A stretch of DNA of 64,000 nt from Thiohalomonas sp963783235 (GCA_963783235.1 CAWAMN010000002.1:62001-126000), one strand, 5' to 3'. Counted from the first letter of the stretch, positions 53,987 through 62,502 are shown. Notes: generated from the letters alone by a model not told the origin. Numbers and translations: made by a program.

Positions 53987-55339
53987 GTGTCCGATACGAA
54001 GATCCTGCTCGACGAAAACGAAATCCCCACTCACTGGTATAACGTTGTCGCCGACATGCCCAACGCACCGGCGCCGGTATTGGGGCCGGACGGCAATCCG
54101 GTAACCCCCGATGCCTTGACCGCAATCTTTCCGATGTCCCTGGTCGAGCAGGAGGTCTCGGGCGAGCGCTGGGTCGAGATCCCCGAGAAGGTCCGCGAAA
54201 TCTATCGGCTCTGGCGCCCGTCGCCCCTTTACCGGGCCCGGCGCCTGGAGGAGGCCCTCGGAACGCCGGCGAAGATCTATTACAAGTACGAGGGCGTCAG
54301 CCCGGCCGGCTCCCACAAACCCAACTCGGCCATCGCGCAGGCCTTCTACAACAAAGAGGCCGGCATCAACCGCCTGGTGACGGAAACCGGCGCCGGCCAG
54401 TGGGGCTCCTCCCTGGCGCTCGCCGGGCAGATGTTCAATATGGATGTGCGCGTCTATATGGTGAAGGTCAGCTACGACCAGAAGCCGTTTCGCCGCTCCA
54501 TGATGCAGACCTGGGGTGCGGAGGTCTTTCCCAGCCCCACCGACATGACCGAGTCGGGGCGCAAGGCCCTCGCCGCCGATCCCGACAACCCCGGCTCGCT
54601 GGGCATCGCCATCTCCGAAGCCGTTGAGGAGGCGGCCTCGCGGGAGGACACCAATTATGCACTCGGCTCGGTGCTCAACCACGTCATCCTGCACCAGACC
54701 GTGATTGGGCTGGAGGCGAAGAAGCAGTTCGAGAAGGCGGGCGACTACCCCGATATGGTCTTTGCCCCCTGCGGCGGCGGTTCCAACTTTGCCGGTGTCG
54801 CCTTCCCGTTCTTGGCCGACAAGGCAGCCGGCAAGAACATCAGTCTGGTGGCGGCCGAACCCGCCTCCTGCCCCACTCTCACCCGCGGTCACTACGCCTA
54901 CGACTTCGGTGATTCAGTGGGCCTCACACCGCTTCTGAAGATGTATACCCTCGGCCACGACTTCATGCCGCCCGGGATCCACGCCGGGGGACTGCGCTAC
55001 CACGGCGACAACGTGCTGGTTTCTCAGCTTTATGACGAAGGGCTCATCGATGCCGTCGCCGTCCCGCAGTTGGCCACCTTTGAAGCCGGCGTTCAGTTCG
55101 CGCGCACCGAGGGCATTATCCCCGCTCCCGAGTCCAACCATGCCATTCGTGCCTGCATCGACGAAGCCCTGCGCTGTAAGGAAAGCGGCGAGGCCAAGAC
55201 ACTGTTTTTCAATCTTTCGGGCCACGGCCACTTCGACATGGCCTCCTATGACAAGTACTTCAGTGGGGACCTCGAGGACTACGAGTACCCCGAAGCGGCC
55301 ATTCACGAGGCGCTGGATCACCTTCCGAAGGTGGGGTGA
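53987..55339 (+). CDS. trpB: TrpB2-type tryptophan synthase beta chain-like PLP enzyme
   Basis: 450 residues from GTG 53987. The length, the long N-terminal extension (EIPTHWYNVVADMPNAPAPV) and RPSPLYRARRLEEAL mark the TrpB2 subfamily rather than TrpB1. The PLP lysine is in GSHKPNSAIAQAF, the phosphate-binding glycine loop reads CGGGSNFAG, and ETGAGQWGSSLA is the COMM-like loop. Family activity: indole plus serine (or O-phosphoserine) to tryptophan, generally independent of TrpA. No other trp genes are in the window, which fits a stand-alone indole-salvage role. The stop is followed after nine bases by a nested repeat. Confidence 0.92.
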   Translation: MSDTKILLDENEIPTHWYNVVADMPNAPAPVLGPDGNPVTPDALTAIFPMSLVEQEVSGERWVEIPEKVREIYRLWRPSPLYRARRLEEALGTPAKIYYKYEGVSPAGSHKPNSAIAQAFYNKEAGINRLVTETGAGQWGSSLALAGQMFNMDVRVYMVKVSYDQKPFRRSMMQTWGAEVFPSPTDMTESGRKALAADPDNPGSLGIAISEAVEEAASREDTNYALGSVLNHVILHQTVIGLEAKKQFEKAGDYPDMVFAPCGGGSNFAGVAFPFLADKAAGKNISLVAAEPASCPTLTRGHYAYDFGDSVGLTPLLKMYTLGHDFMPPGIHAGGLRYHGDNVLVSQLYDEGLIDAVAVPQLATFEAGVQFARTEGIIPAPESNHAIRACIDEALRCKESGEAKTLFFNLSGHGHFDMASYDKYFSGDLEDYEYPEAAIHEALDHLPKVG

Positions 55340-55348
55340 ACGGCAATT

Positions 55349-55540
55349 AACCGCAAAGGCGCCAGGAGTGCAAAGGTACAGCTGAATCGGGAAATACCGA
55401 AGCCACCTGTGATGTCAACGTATTCGGTGTCTTCGGTACTTCCCTCAATGGAATCACGGCGAGGCGCCGCTCCTGCCTGGCATCGCCGTTCGGGCCCGTC
55501 CGCATCTGATCGCTTTTTCTTTGCGCTCCTGGCGCCTTCA
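55349..55540. repeat. Nested inverted repeat after trpB2
   Basis: Arms AAAGGCGCCAGGAGTGCAAAG and CTTTGCGCTCCTGGCGCCTT enclose an inner palindrome (TACCGAAG ... CTTCGGTA) and a CGGCGAGGCGCCG block. The element starts nine bases after the trpB2 stop and occupies most of the 319-base gap. The remainder (55541-55658) shows only the region upstream of the Lon-like gene. Confidence 0.75.
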
Positions 55541-55658
55541 CCTACAGGGATGTAGGTGAGGGGCATGAGCCGGGAGCGGAAGCCTTGCGGTTTTCCCTGA
55601 CCGGCCGAGACCAACAACTACAATTCCTGCAGCACCAGGAAACCTCCGAAGGAATCCC

Positions 55659-58100
55659 ATGAGCACCAAACCGCTTCCGCCCAGCGACCTGTTCCACCCC
55701 TGCGACCCCGACCAGTTTGATTTTGAGACCACGGCCGAACTCGACGAGTTGACCGAAATCATCGGTCAGAAAAGGGCCCTGGAAGCCGTTCATTTTGGCG
55801 TCGGCATGCGGCGCGAGGGCTATAACCTCTATGTAATGGGGCCATCGGGGATGGGCAAACACACCCTTATCGAGCGCTATCTGGGCGAGAAGGCCGCATC
55901 ACAGCCCCCTCCCCCCGACTGGATCTACGTCAACAATTTCGAGCAGGCCCACAAGCCCCGGGCGTTACGCCTTCAACCCGGTCAGGGACATCGTCTGCGC
56001 GAGGATATGGAGCACTTCATCGAGGAGCTCGCCGGCTCCATTCCTGCGGCGTTCGAGGGCGACGAATACCGGACGCAAATCCAGGGTATCGAAGACGAAC
56101 TGAAGGAGCGGCAGGAACAGGCCTTTAACGAACTGTCGGAAGAGGCGGCCGAACACGACATCAAGCTCTTCCGCACCCCCAGCGGCTTCGCCTTCGCGCC
56201 CATGCGCAAAGGGGAGGTGGTGGGTCCCGATGAGTTCGCCAAGTGGTCCAAGAAGGCGCAGCAGCACACAGAGGAGATTGTCTCCAACCTTCAGGAGAAG
56301 CTACAACGGGTTATCCAGCAGATCCCCATCTGGCGGCGCGAAGTGCGGGATCGCATCAAGGAACTCAACCGTGAGGTCACCATGTCGGTGGTTGGCCACC
56401 TCATCGATGAACTCAAGCTGCGCTACACCGATTTGCCCGATGTGGCCGCCTATCTCGATGCGGTTCGCCAGGATGTGGTCAACAACGTCAAGGACTTCAT
56501 CAAGGGCGAAGAGAGCGACGGGCTGCCGGGTCAGCAGCAGGAGCCCGACCCGCGGGCACTGCATCGCTACAAAATCAATGTGGTGGTGGACAACAGCAAG
56601 ACCAAAGGGGCGCCGGTCACCTATCTCGACAATCCCAGCTATCTGAATTTGGTGGGCCGCGCTGAGCACCTGGCCCAATACGGCACACTGGTGACGGATT
56701 TCACCCTGCTCAAGCCGGGCGCATTGCATGAGGCGAGTGGCGGCTTCCTCATCCTCGATGCCCACAAACTCCTCACTCAGGTCTATGCCTGGGAGGGCCT
56801 GAAGCGTGCCCTCTATGCCAACGAGATCCGCATCGAGTCACTGGAGAAGATGCTCAGCCTGGTGAGCACGGTGTCTCTGGAACCCGAACCCATACCGCTG
56901 GATGTCAAGGTGGTCATCCTGGGCGATCGTTTCATCTATTACCTGCTTCACGCCTATGACCCGGATTTTGCCGAACTGTTCAAGGTCGCCGCCGACTTCG
57001 AAAGCCATATCGAGCGGAGTCGGGAGAGCCAGGCGCTGTATGCACGGCTTATCGCGACCCTGGCGCACAAGGAGCAGATGCGTCCATTCGACCGCAGCGC
57101 GATCGCCCGCGTCATTGAGCACGGTGCGCGGCTGGTGGAGGATTCCGAGAAACTGACCACCCACATGCGGTCCATCGCCGATACCCTGCGGGAGGCAGAC
57201 TACTGGGCCGGTGAAGCGGGCCGCGATATCGTGACCGCGGAGGATATCCAGACCGCCATCGACCACTACGTTTATCGCTCATCCCGAGTCCGAGAGCAGA
57301 TTCAGGAGGCCATCCAGCGCAATACCATCTACATCGACACGGAGGGGGCGCGGGTCGGGCAAATCAACGGACTATCGGTCCTTTCCATGGGCCAGTACGC
57401 CTTCGGCCAACCCTCCCGGATCACCGCGACGGTCCATATCGGCGAGGGGCATGTGGTCGATATTGAACGCGAAGTGGAAATGGGTGGTCCCATCCATTCG
57501 AAAGGGGTACTCATCCTCTCTTCGTTTCTGGCATCACGATACGCTCAGGATCACCCGCTTTCGCTCTCGGCGAGTCTGGTGTTCGAGCAGTCCTACGGAG
57601 GCGTCGACGGGGACAGCGCCTCGCTGGCGGAGTTGTGCGCTTTGATGTCGGCGCTGTCGGGCGTCCCCATCAAGCAGTCGTTTGCGATGACCGGGTCGGT
57701 CAACCAGCACGGCGAAGTGCAACCCATCGGCGGGGTGAATGAAAAGATTGAAGGCTTCTTTGACGTCTGTCGGGCAAGGGGCCTGGACGGTGAACAGGGG
57801 GTGCTGATCCCGAGCTCCAATGTTAAGCACCTGATGCTGCGCTCGGATATCGTCGAGGCGGCCGAACAGGGGCGGTTTCATATCTATCCTGTCGAGAGCG
57901 TGGATCAGGCCATTGCCCTGCTGACCGGGCACGCAGCCGGAGAGGGAGACAAAAACGGTAACTACCCGGACGATAGTATCAACGGTTTGGTGCAAAATCG
58001 GCTCACCGAAATGTCGCTTATCCGACAGACCTTTGCCGAACAGGCCAAGGAGAAGCCGAAAGATGAGGAAGGCGGGGTAAAACTCGATGATCAGTCGTGA
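55659..58100 (+). CDS. Lon-like ATP-dependent protease (LonB/YcbZ-like AAA protease)
   Basis: 813 residues. The N-terminal AAA-like part has Walker A MGPSGMGKHTL near residue 65 and a long helical insertion (110-260). The ATPase remainder has GGFLILDAHKLL near 365 (Walker B-like) and a C-terminal Lon protease domain (from about 570). The Ser-Lys dyad is visible: Ser in GGVDGDSASLAEL (near 650) and Lys in GGVNEKIEGFFD (near 695). There is no N-terminal Lon substrate domain, so this is the LonB/YcbZ-type family of unclear substrates rather than LonA. It overlaps the following Usp-like gene by 14 bases. Confidence 0.92.
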   Translation: MSTKPLPPSDLFHPCDPDQFDFETTAELDELTEIIGQKRALEAVHFGVGMRREGYNLYVMGPSGMGKHTLIERYLGEKAASQPPPPDWIYVNNFEQAHKPRALRLQPGQGHRLREDMEHFIEELAGSIPAAFEGDEYRTQIQGIEDELKERQEQAFNELSEEAAEHDIKLFRTPSGFAFAPMRKGEVVGPDEFAKWSKKAQQHTEEIVSNLQEKLQRVIQQIPIWRREVRDRIKELNREVTMSVVGHLIDELKLRYTDLPDVAAYLDAVRQDVVNNVKDFIKGEESDGLPGQQQEPDPRALHRYKINVVVDNSKTKGAPVTYLDNPSYLNLVGRAEHLAQYGTLVTDFTLLKPGALHEASGGFLILDAHKLLTQVYAWEGLKRALYANEIRIESLEKMLSLVSTVSLEPEPIPLDVKVVILGDRFIYYLLHAYDPDFAELFKVAADFESHIERSRESQALYARLIATLAHKEQMRPFDRSAIARVIEHGARLVEDSEKLTTHMRSIADTLREADYWAGEAGRDIVTAEDIQTAIDHYVYRSSRVREQIQEAIQRNTIYIDTEGARVGQINGLSVLSMGQYAFGQPSRITATVHIGEGHVVDIEREVEMGGPIHSKGVLILSSFLASRYAQDHPLSLSASLVFEQSYGGVDGDSASLAELCALMSALSGVPIKQSFAMTGSVNQHGEVQPIGGVNEKIEGFFDVCRARGLDGEQGVLIPSSNVKHLMLRSDIVEAAEQGRFHIYPVESVDQAIALLTGHAAGEGDKNGNYPDDSINGLVQNRLTEMSLIRQTFAEQAKEKPKDEEGGVKLDDQS

Positions 58101-58857
58101 ACGGGATCGCCATGTAGGGGCGCGCCGCATTCTGCTGGCGCTCGATTACGCCCGTGATCAGCCGACGCTGGAAGCCGCGGCATTGTTGGCCAGAACGATG
58201 CGGGCCAGCCTTGAGGCCATCTTCGTGGAGGACGAGGAACTGCGGCGTGTCGCCCAGCTCCCTTTTGCCTGCGAGGTCGGGTTTGGCTCGGCGGTCGTCC
58301 GCCGCATGGAATTGACCCGCCTGGAACGGGATCTGAAAAACCGGGCTACGGAACTGCAGCGATTACTGCAACGACGTGCGACTCACAATCGGGTGCAGTG
58401 GAGCTTTACCGTAACCCGCGGGGCTCTGCCCGCCGCCGCACTGGCGGCGCTGCCGGAAGCTGACGTATACATCCTGCCTCGCCGCGGCAGCGGCTATCCG
58501 GAGCAGCAGCGCCGCATCCCGGGGGCCATCGTGACACTCCTGGACGGCTCACCGGAATCGCTACGCGCCCTGGAGGCGGCCGCCGCCCTCTCGGACGGTA
58601 TCCCGTTACGCGTTCTGGTTCCCGCCAGTATCGATGGCGATACGCTGCGGGACCGGGCCATGCCCTTTCTGCAGCGCCTTAAACACACCGCCCTGTTCGT
58701 TCCGGTCGATGATGTCAGTCCGGAAACGATCGCGGCAAGCGTCCGAAAACTTCGCGCCAGCCTCCTGGTACTTGGCCATACCGACCGGTATCGCGATCCG
58801 GACGTCCTGGAGTCTCTGCAGACCGCCACCGGCACACCGCTTATCCTGGCCAACTAG
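58087..58857 (+). CDS. Universal-stress-protein-like tandem domain protein
   Basis: 256 residues comprising two alpha/beta halves of the Usp type. The first (10-140) starts RRILLALDYARDQPTLEAA and the second (145-256) ends ASLLVLGHTDRYRDPDV ... TGTPLILAN, like the C-terminal strands of Usp domains. A classical ATP-binding glycine motif is not obvious. It is translationally coupled to the Lon-like protease, suggesting a regulator or adaptor for it (inference). The UAG stop lies inside the CTAG flank of the family 2 MITE. Confidence 0.75.
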   Translation: MISRERDRHVGARRILLALDYARDQPTLEAAALLARTMRASLEAIFVEDEELRRVAQLPFACEVGFGSAVVRRMELTRLERDLKNRATELQRLLQRRATHNRVQWSFTVTRGALPAAALAALPEADVYILPRRGSGYPEQQRRIPGAIVTLLDGSPESLRALEAAAALSDGIPLRVLVPASIDGDTLRDRAMPFLQRLKHTALFVPVDDVSPETIAASVRKLRASLLVLGHTDRYRDPDVLESLQTATGTPLILAN

Positions 58858-59174
58858 TGTACTGCTGCATGCTTGGCGGTGCATTCAGCGAGCCGCTGGC
58901 CGGCCAGACCGCTTCTGCGCATCCCTGCGCCCGCGGCATTTGTGCATCCATGCACATCATGCAAGGCGCGTTTCGCAGGGAATGGCGCGCCCTTTCCAAG
59001 AAACGTAACGCCGCAGATGGCCGGCCAGCGGCTCGCCCGAAGGGAGCCCCCCAAAAACGCCATGACGGCGTTGCAGCGCTTGACAAGGGAATAACCATTG
59101 CCTGCGCGCTGCGCCTTGTCCTGACATTTTTGGGGGGCTCTGAAAGTATCGCCAAGCATGCAACAGTACACTAG
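58854..59174. mobile_element. MITE-like family 2, full copy 2 (321 bases)
   Basis: The inverse-orientation partner of the copy at 24948. Its ends are TGTACTGCTGCATGCTTGGC and the complementary right end ACAGTACA, flanked by a perfect CTAG on each side (58854-58857 and 59171-59174). The interior is nearly identical to copy 1 without its 72-base block. The left CTAG holds the stop of the Usp-like gene and the right CTAG holds the stop of the convergent 65-residue gene. Confidence 0.88.
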
Positions 59175-59368
59175 TGCGCCATGCGGGCCCTGGCGTCGGC
59201 AAACAGCCCCACGAACTCGCCGGTGACGGGGCCGCCGGAAAAGGTTTCCAGTATCCCTGCAGCGGCAGCCGGCTCCCGGTGTACTCGGCTCAATGCCTCT
59301 TCCATACGGGCGAGCAGCGTATGGCTCTCTTCCCAGAAAATCTCGCGAATGCTCGGTTGGTCCGTCAC
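59171..59368 (-). CDS. Small helical protein, unknown (65 residues)
   Basis: GTG 59368 is preceded by a strong GGAGGGG site seven bases away, which makes this short gene credible. The product is soluble and predicted helical (ESHTLLARMEEALSRVHRE), ending ARARMAH. Its UAG stop is in the right CTAG of the family 2 MITE; removing the MITE would leave it convergent with the Usp-like gene with both stops in one palindromic CTAG. The family is not recognised. Confidence 0.65.
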   Translation of the reverse strand: MTDQPSIREIFWEESHTLLARMEEALSRVHREPAAAAGILETFSGGPVTGEFVGLFADARARMAH

Positions 59369-59530
59369 GGCTTAGCCCCTCCTCTGATGCGTGACCTCCA
59401 GTATCCGCAGAGTGGTGGGAGTCGGCAGCCGGACGGAGTCGGTATTTGCTGTCCGTGATCGTCCTACACGGGTGCAGTTCTACACTGACTGCATCCGGGA
59501 CTCTCGGGCACGATGTTGGGTAAACCGACG

Positions 59531-59678
59531 CTGGCAGGCTGTTGAAAGAGGTTTTTATCCCTTCTCCCTCAGGGAGAAGGTTAGAATAAGGGGTATAAAA
59601 TCCGTAAGTTACCTTTTATTGAGTCCCCTCACCCCAGCCCTCTCCCTCTGGAGAGGGTGTTTTTCAACAGCCTGCTAG
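59531..59678. mobile_element. MITE-like family 1, long form (copy d)
   Basis: A 148-base element, ends CAGGCTGTTGAAAGA / TTTTTCAACAGCCTG, flanks CTGG and CTAG. The right CTAG contains the pcm stop codon. The rest of the 305-base gap 59369-59674 shows nothing I can name. Confidence 0.85.
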
Positions 59679-60349
59679 TGGCGCATGGGGACGAATGCCA
59701 CGGGCAGGATTTCGCGGGTTTGAATCCGCTCCTGATCATCCAGGGTAACAACCTGCAGGCTCTGGAACCCGGCTTGGCCGACCGGGATGACAAGCCGTGC
59801 GCCGGGCTTGAGTTGCTCGATCAGCGGATCGGGAATGTGGGGGGCGGCGGCGGTCACGATGATGCCGTCGAACGGTGCTTTCTCGGGCCAGCCGCGGTAC
59901 CCGTCACCGACTTTCGCGGTGACGTTGCGATAACCGAGTCGATGCAGCCGCTCGGCAGCCGATTGACCCAAAGCCTCAATCAGTTCGATCGAAAAAACCT
60001 GTTGGGCAAGCGTGGCCAGAACCGCCGTCTGATAGCCGCAGCCGGTACCAATCTCCAGAACACGATCATCCGGCTCAATCGCCAGCAGGTCGGTCATCAA
60101 GGCAACGATGTAGGGCTGGGAGATGGTTTGACCATACCCGATGGGCAGAGGACGATTAGCATAAGCCTCGTCACGAAGGTGCTCCGGAACGAAGGCATGG
60201 CGAGGAACCGCCGCGAGGGCATCGAGCACAGGCTGCCCGATACCGGCATCGCCGGTGTATTCGCTGGCATAACGCGCCTCGGCCCGGATAGCGTCGAGCA
60301 TCCGGCGGACGCCCGACTCATCTCTGGAGTACCCTTGAGATCCTTCCAA
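59675..60349 (-). CDS. pcm: Protein-L-isoaspartate O-methyltransferase
   Basis: A repair methyltransferase that uses SAM to methylate isoaspartyl residues. 224 residues from TTG 60349, chosen because GAGGT lies just upstream; an internal ATG at 60301 is the alternative. Seen: PRHAFVPEHLRDEAYANRPLPIGYGQTISQP (split motif typical of PCMT), the SAM loop VLEIGTGCGYQTAVLA, and a C-terminal VTAAAPHIPDPLIEQLKPG. It is five bases downstream of the 104-residue gene. The stop lies inside the MITE's CTAG. Confidence 0.96.
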   Translation of the reverse strand: MEGSQGYSRDESGVRRMLDAIRAEARYASEYTGDAGIGQPVLDALAAVPRHAFVPEHLRDEAYANRPLPIGYGQTISQPYIVALMTDLLAIEPDDRVLEIGTGCGYQTAVLATLAQQVFSIELIEALGQSAAERLHRLGYRNVTAKVGDGYRGWPEKAPFDGIIVTAAAPHIPDPLIEQLKPGARLVIPVGQAGFQSLQVVTLDDQERIQTREILPVAFVPMRH

Positions 60350-60354
60350 AGACC

Positions 60355-60669
60355 TCAGTCACCCAACTCGGTTTCCAGGTCCACTCCGTCCAGTGGACCT
60401 GACCATATGGTCGGGTGCAATCCATCATCGCTGCTGCCGAAAACATTCAGCTCAAAATCCTCGAAGCGACCGGCCAAGTCCTCGGGCGGTTCGCGCTGGG
60501 TAAAATCCGACCGGTACCAGCTATCGAAATCGAGTTCATCGACGGCGCCGTCGAAGTACTGGATTTCGATCAGCTGCTCCTCATCGTCGACAGTGATGAC
60601 TTCGAATGAGACTCCCTGCTCGTTCTTGTACCAATCCCCGATCCGGGGTTCGTACCGTTTCTCAGCCAT
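60355..60669 (-). CDS. Small acidic conserved-type protein, unknown
   Basis: 104 residues, rich in Asp and Glu. The N-terminal half looks like a small beta-barrel (EPRIGDWYKNEQGVSFEVIT; EIQYFDGAVDELDFDSWY), followed by a polar segment. ATG 60669 begins MAEKRYEPRIG. It may correspond to a DUF found widely in proteobacteria, but I cannot name it with certainty. It is directly upstream of pcm and probably co-transcribed with it. Confidence 0.75.
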   Translation of the reverse strand: MAEKRYEPRIGDWYKNEQGVSFEVITVDDEEQLIEIQYFDGAVDELDFDSWYRSDFTQREPPEDLAGRFEDFELNVFGSSDDGLHPTIWSGPLDGVDLETELGD

Positions 60670-60804
60670 TTGCCTTACGTTCCCCCCTTTGTAAGGAAGC
60701 CACCTAAAAGCATAGCAATACCGTGCGGTATCGCCGGGCGGGTAAGACTGTGGGCTCGGGAGCGGTCTAGATATGTAAACCCATAACGCTGTTCACGGGA
60801 AGCT

Positions 60805-60953
60805 CTAGCAGGCTGTTGAAAAAGGTTTTTTGTCTCTTCTCCCTGAGGGAGAAGGTTAGGATGAGGGGGATAAAATCAGTAACTTACCTTTTATTGAGTC
60901 CCCTCACCCCAGCCCTCTCCCTCTGGAGAGGGTGTTTTTCAACAGCCTGCTAG
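60805..60953. mobile_element. MITE-like family 1, long form (copy e)
   Basis: A 149-base element with ends CAGGCTGTTGAAAAA / TTTTTCAACAGCCTG, flanked on both sides by perfect CTAG (60805-60808 and 60950-60953). The right CTAG is shared with the adjacent family 3 element. Together the two elements occupy most of the 433-base gap 60670-61102. Confidence 0.88.
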
Positions 60954-61106
60954 AGCACCGAACAGATAAAAACCTGGAGGGTGTAAATCATTGATATTGG
61001 GGCGTCGGCCGCAGGGATGCGGCCGTCGGGCCTACAGGGATGTATTTATGGCGTCCCCAAATTCAAGATTTGCAGCCACCCCCACGTAACCTGTTCGGTG
61101 CTCTAG
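60950..61106. mobile_element. MITE-like family 3 (single copy)
   Basis: A 157-base element with perfect 16-base inverted ends including the flank, CTAGAGCACCGAACAG / CTGTTCGGTGCTCTAG. The interior is itself a long imperfect palindrome (TATTGGGGCGTC ... GGCGTCCCCAAAT). The right CTAG holds the stop codon of the diiron-oxygenase-like gene. Confidence 0.8.
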
Positions 61107-62353
61107 GCAAATACGTACGGCGTATCCTGCCGTTCCTTGTACGCCGCCGCGTCGACGACGGAGGCATCCGCCACCTCGCCGCGTGCCTGGCGTAGCGCCT
61201 GCTCGAGCCGTCGGTCCCGCAGCCGATAGCGATCGGCCAGATCGATATCCGCCAGCGCGGCACACCCCTCATCGAACACGTGCCGATACATCTCGGTCAT
61301 CATGCCGTAACGGCCCGCCATCAGGGCATTGACGGCGCCCTTGATCCGATCGACTGCGTTTTCCTCCTCGGCGTAGAAGCTGGTCACCAGCATCACCGAA
61401 ATGGCGTGCAGCACGTCGTACTTCACGTGGGCGATGAAGACATCCAGATGATCTGCCGTCATCGGCAGGTTGTTCTGCCAGGCGTGCCTGACCATGCCCC
61501 CGAGCAAGAGGGTGAAGAACTCCGGTACGCCCCATTCCATTCCCAGGCCGACCGAGGAGAGCGCCTCCAACCGCGAGAAGGCCGGGTCTCCGGCCACCAG
61601 CCGCTGGGTAAGCACATTGTCCGCGACGCCCTGGAGCATCGGTACGTCCTGCTCCTGGAACGGAATACCCAGCCCATCAAAAAGCTTGCGGTACATGACG
61701 ATATGGGTCGTCGATCCGAACAGGCCGGCCATGGAGGGATAATCATCCAATCCATGTGTCCCCACCCCATACTCATCGGCCACCAACTGCGCCAGAACAA
61801 TTTGGGTCAGTTCCGAAACACGTTCGTTCAAACTGCCGTATGGCAACGCCTGAAAACCCGAGAAGCGGCCCAGGGCGAGTGCGACGCACTGGCGGGTGTT
61901 CTTGACCTGGTTAAAATACTGGAGTGCGAAGCGGGCTAACTGCGGATGGGTGAAGCGCCCTTTGAAGACCCGCACGAAGAAGGGATGCCGCCAGACCGGA
62001 TGGTCCATGACATGGTCGTGCAAATCCTCAAACAGACGTTCCAGTTCGCCGGCCTGGAAGAGCGCCGTCTGACCGAAGCGGTTGTTCGGGTCGCACTCGG
62101 CAATCGCCCGCAGTTCATGGAACATGCGGTACAGAGCGTTTTCCGGCTCGTTCAACTCCGCGATGACTCGGGAGAAGTCCTCCCGCTGCTCCGCCTTGAA
62201 TCGGGCCAGTACGGTCTCCGCATCCAGATCCAGGAGTTCGGGGATATGGTGGACGTCCGGTAACAGACGGGGACATCCGTCGGACTGGACCTCGAGCAGG
62301 TCCGAGAAACGTTCGGCAGCCGGGTGCCGCTGAGATTCGGTCATGGCGGTCAT
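61103..62353 (-). CDS. Haem-oxygenase-like diiron protein (iron-containing redox enzyme type)
   Basis: 416 residues with an N-terminal extension of about 110 residues and a helical core resembling the haem-oxygenase-like diiron oxidases (TenA/PqqC/CADD/UndA relatives). Candidate iron ligands lie in helices: Glu/His in DEYGVGTHG, Glu in GMEWGVPEFF, and His-Asp-His in FIAHVKYDVLHA. Members of this superfamily do very varied oxidations, including p-aminobenzoate formation and amino-acid cleavage, so the reaction cannot be named. ATG 62353 is used; ATG 62344 is also possible. The UAG stop lies inside the family 3 CTAG. Confidence 0.75.
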   Translation of the reverse strand: MTAMTESQRHPAAERFSDLLEVQSDGCPRLLPDVHHIPELLDLDAETVLARFKAEQREDFSRVIAELNEPENALYRMFHELRAIAECDPNNRFGQTALFQAGELERLFEDLHDHVMDHPVWRHPFFVRVFKGRFTHPQLARFALQYFNQVKNTRQCVALALGRFSGFQALPYGSLNERVSELTQIVLAQLVADEYGVGTHGLDDYPSMAGLFGSTTHIVMYRKLFDGLGIPFQEQDVPMLQGVADNVLTQRLVAGDPAFSRLEALSSVGLGMEWGVPEFFTLLLGGMVRHAWQNNLPMTADHLDVFIAHVKYDVLHAISVMLVTSFYAEEENAVDRIKGAVNALMAGRYGMMTEMYRHVFDEGCAALADIDLADRYRLRDRRLEQALRQARGEVADASVVDAAAYKERQDTPYVFA

Positions 62354-62502
62354 TCGCTAGCTTTATTAGTCGACTCTAATGTGTCAGTTCCGTGGGCGCA
62401 ATGGCCCCACATGGACCATGCTCGCTGGGGCGGCCTATGGTAGTGCCTATTTGCATGGCGATATAGGGGCCGCCGTCCCAGTCTTCAACACAGGATCGCA
62501 CG

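Noticed and set aside
53747..54892. Minus-strand open frame of 381 codons
   Set aside because: Antisense to trpB2 and extending into the nested repeat; no family motif.
59375..59530. Possible small RNA or gene between the 65-residue gene and the MITE
   Set aside because: No terminator-like hairpin, promoter pair or coding frame with a ribosome-binding site could be supported.
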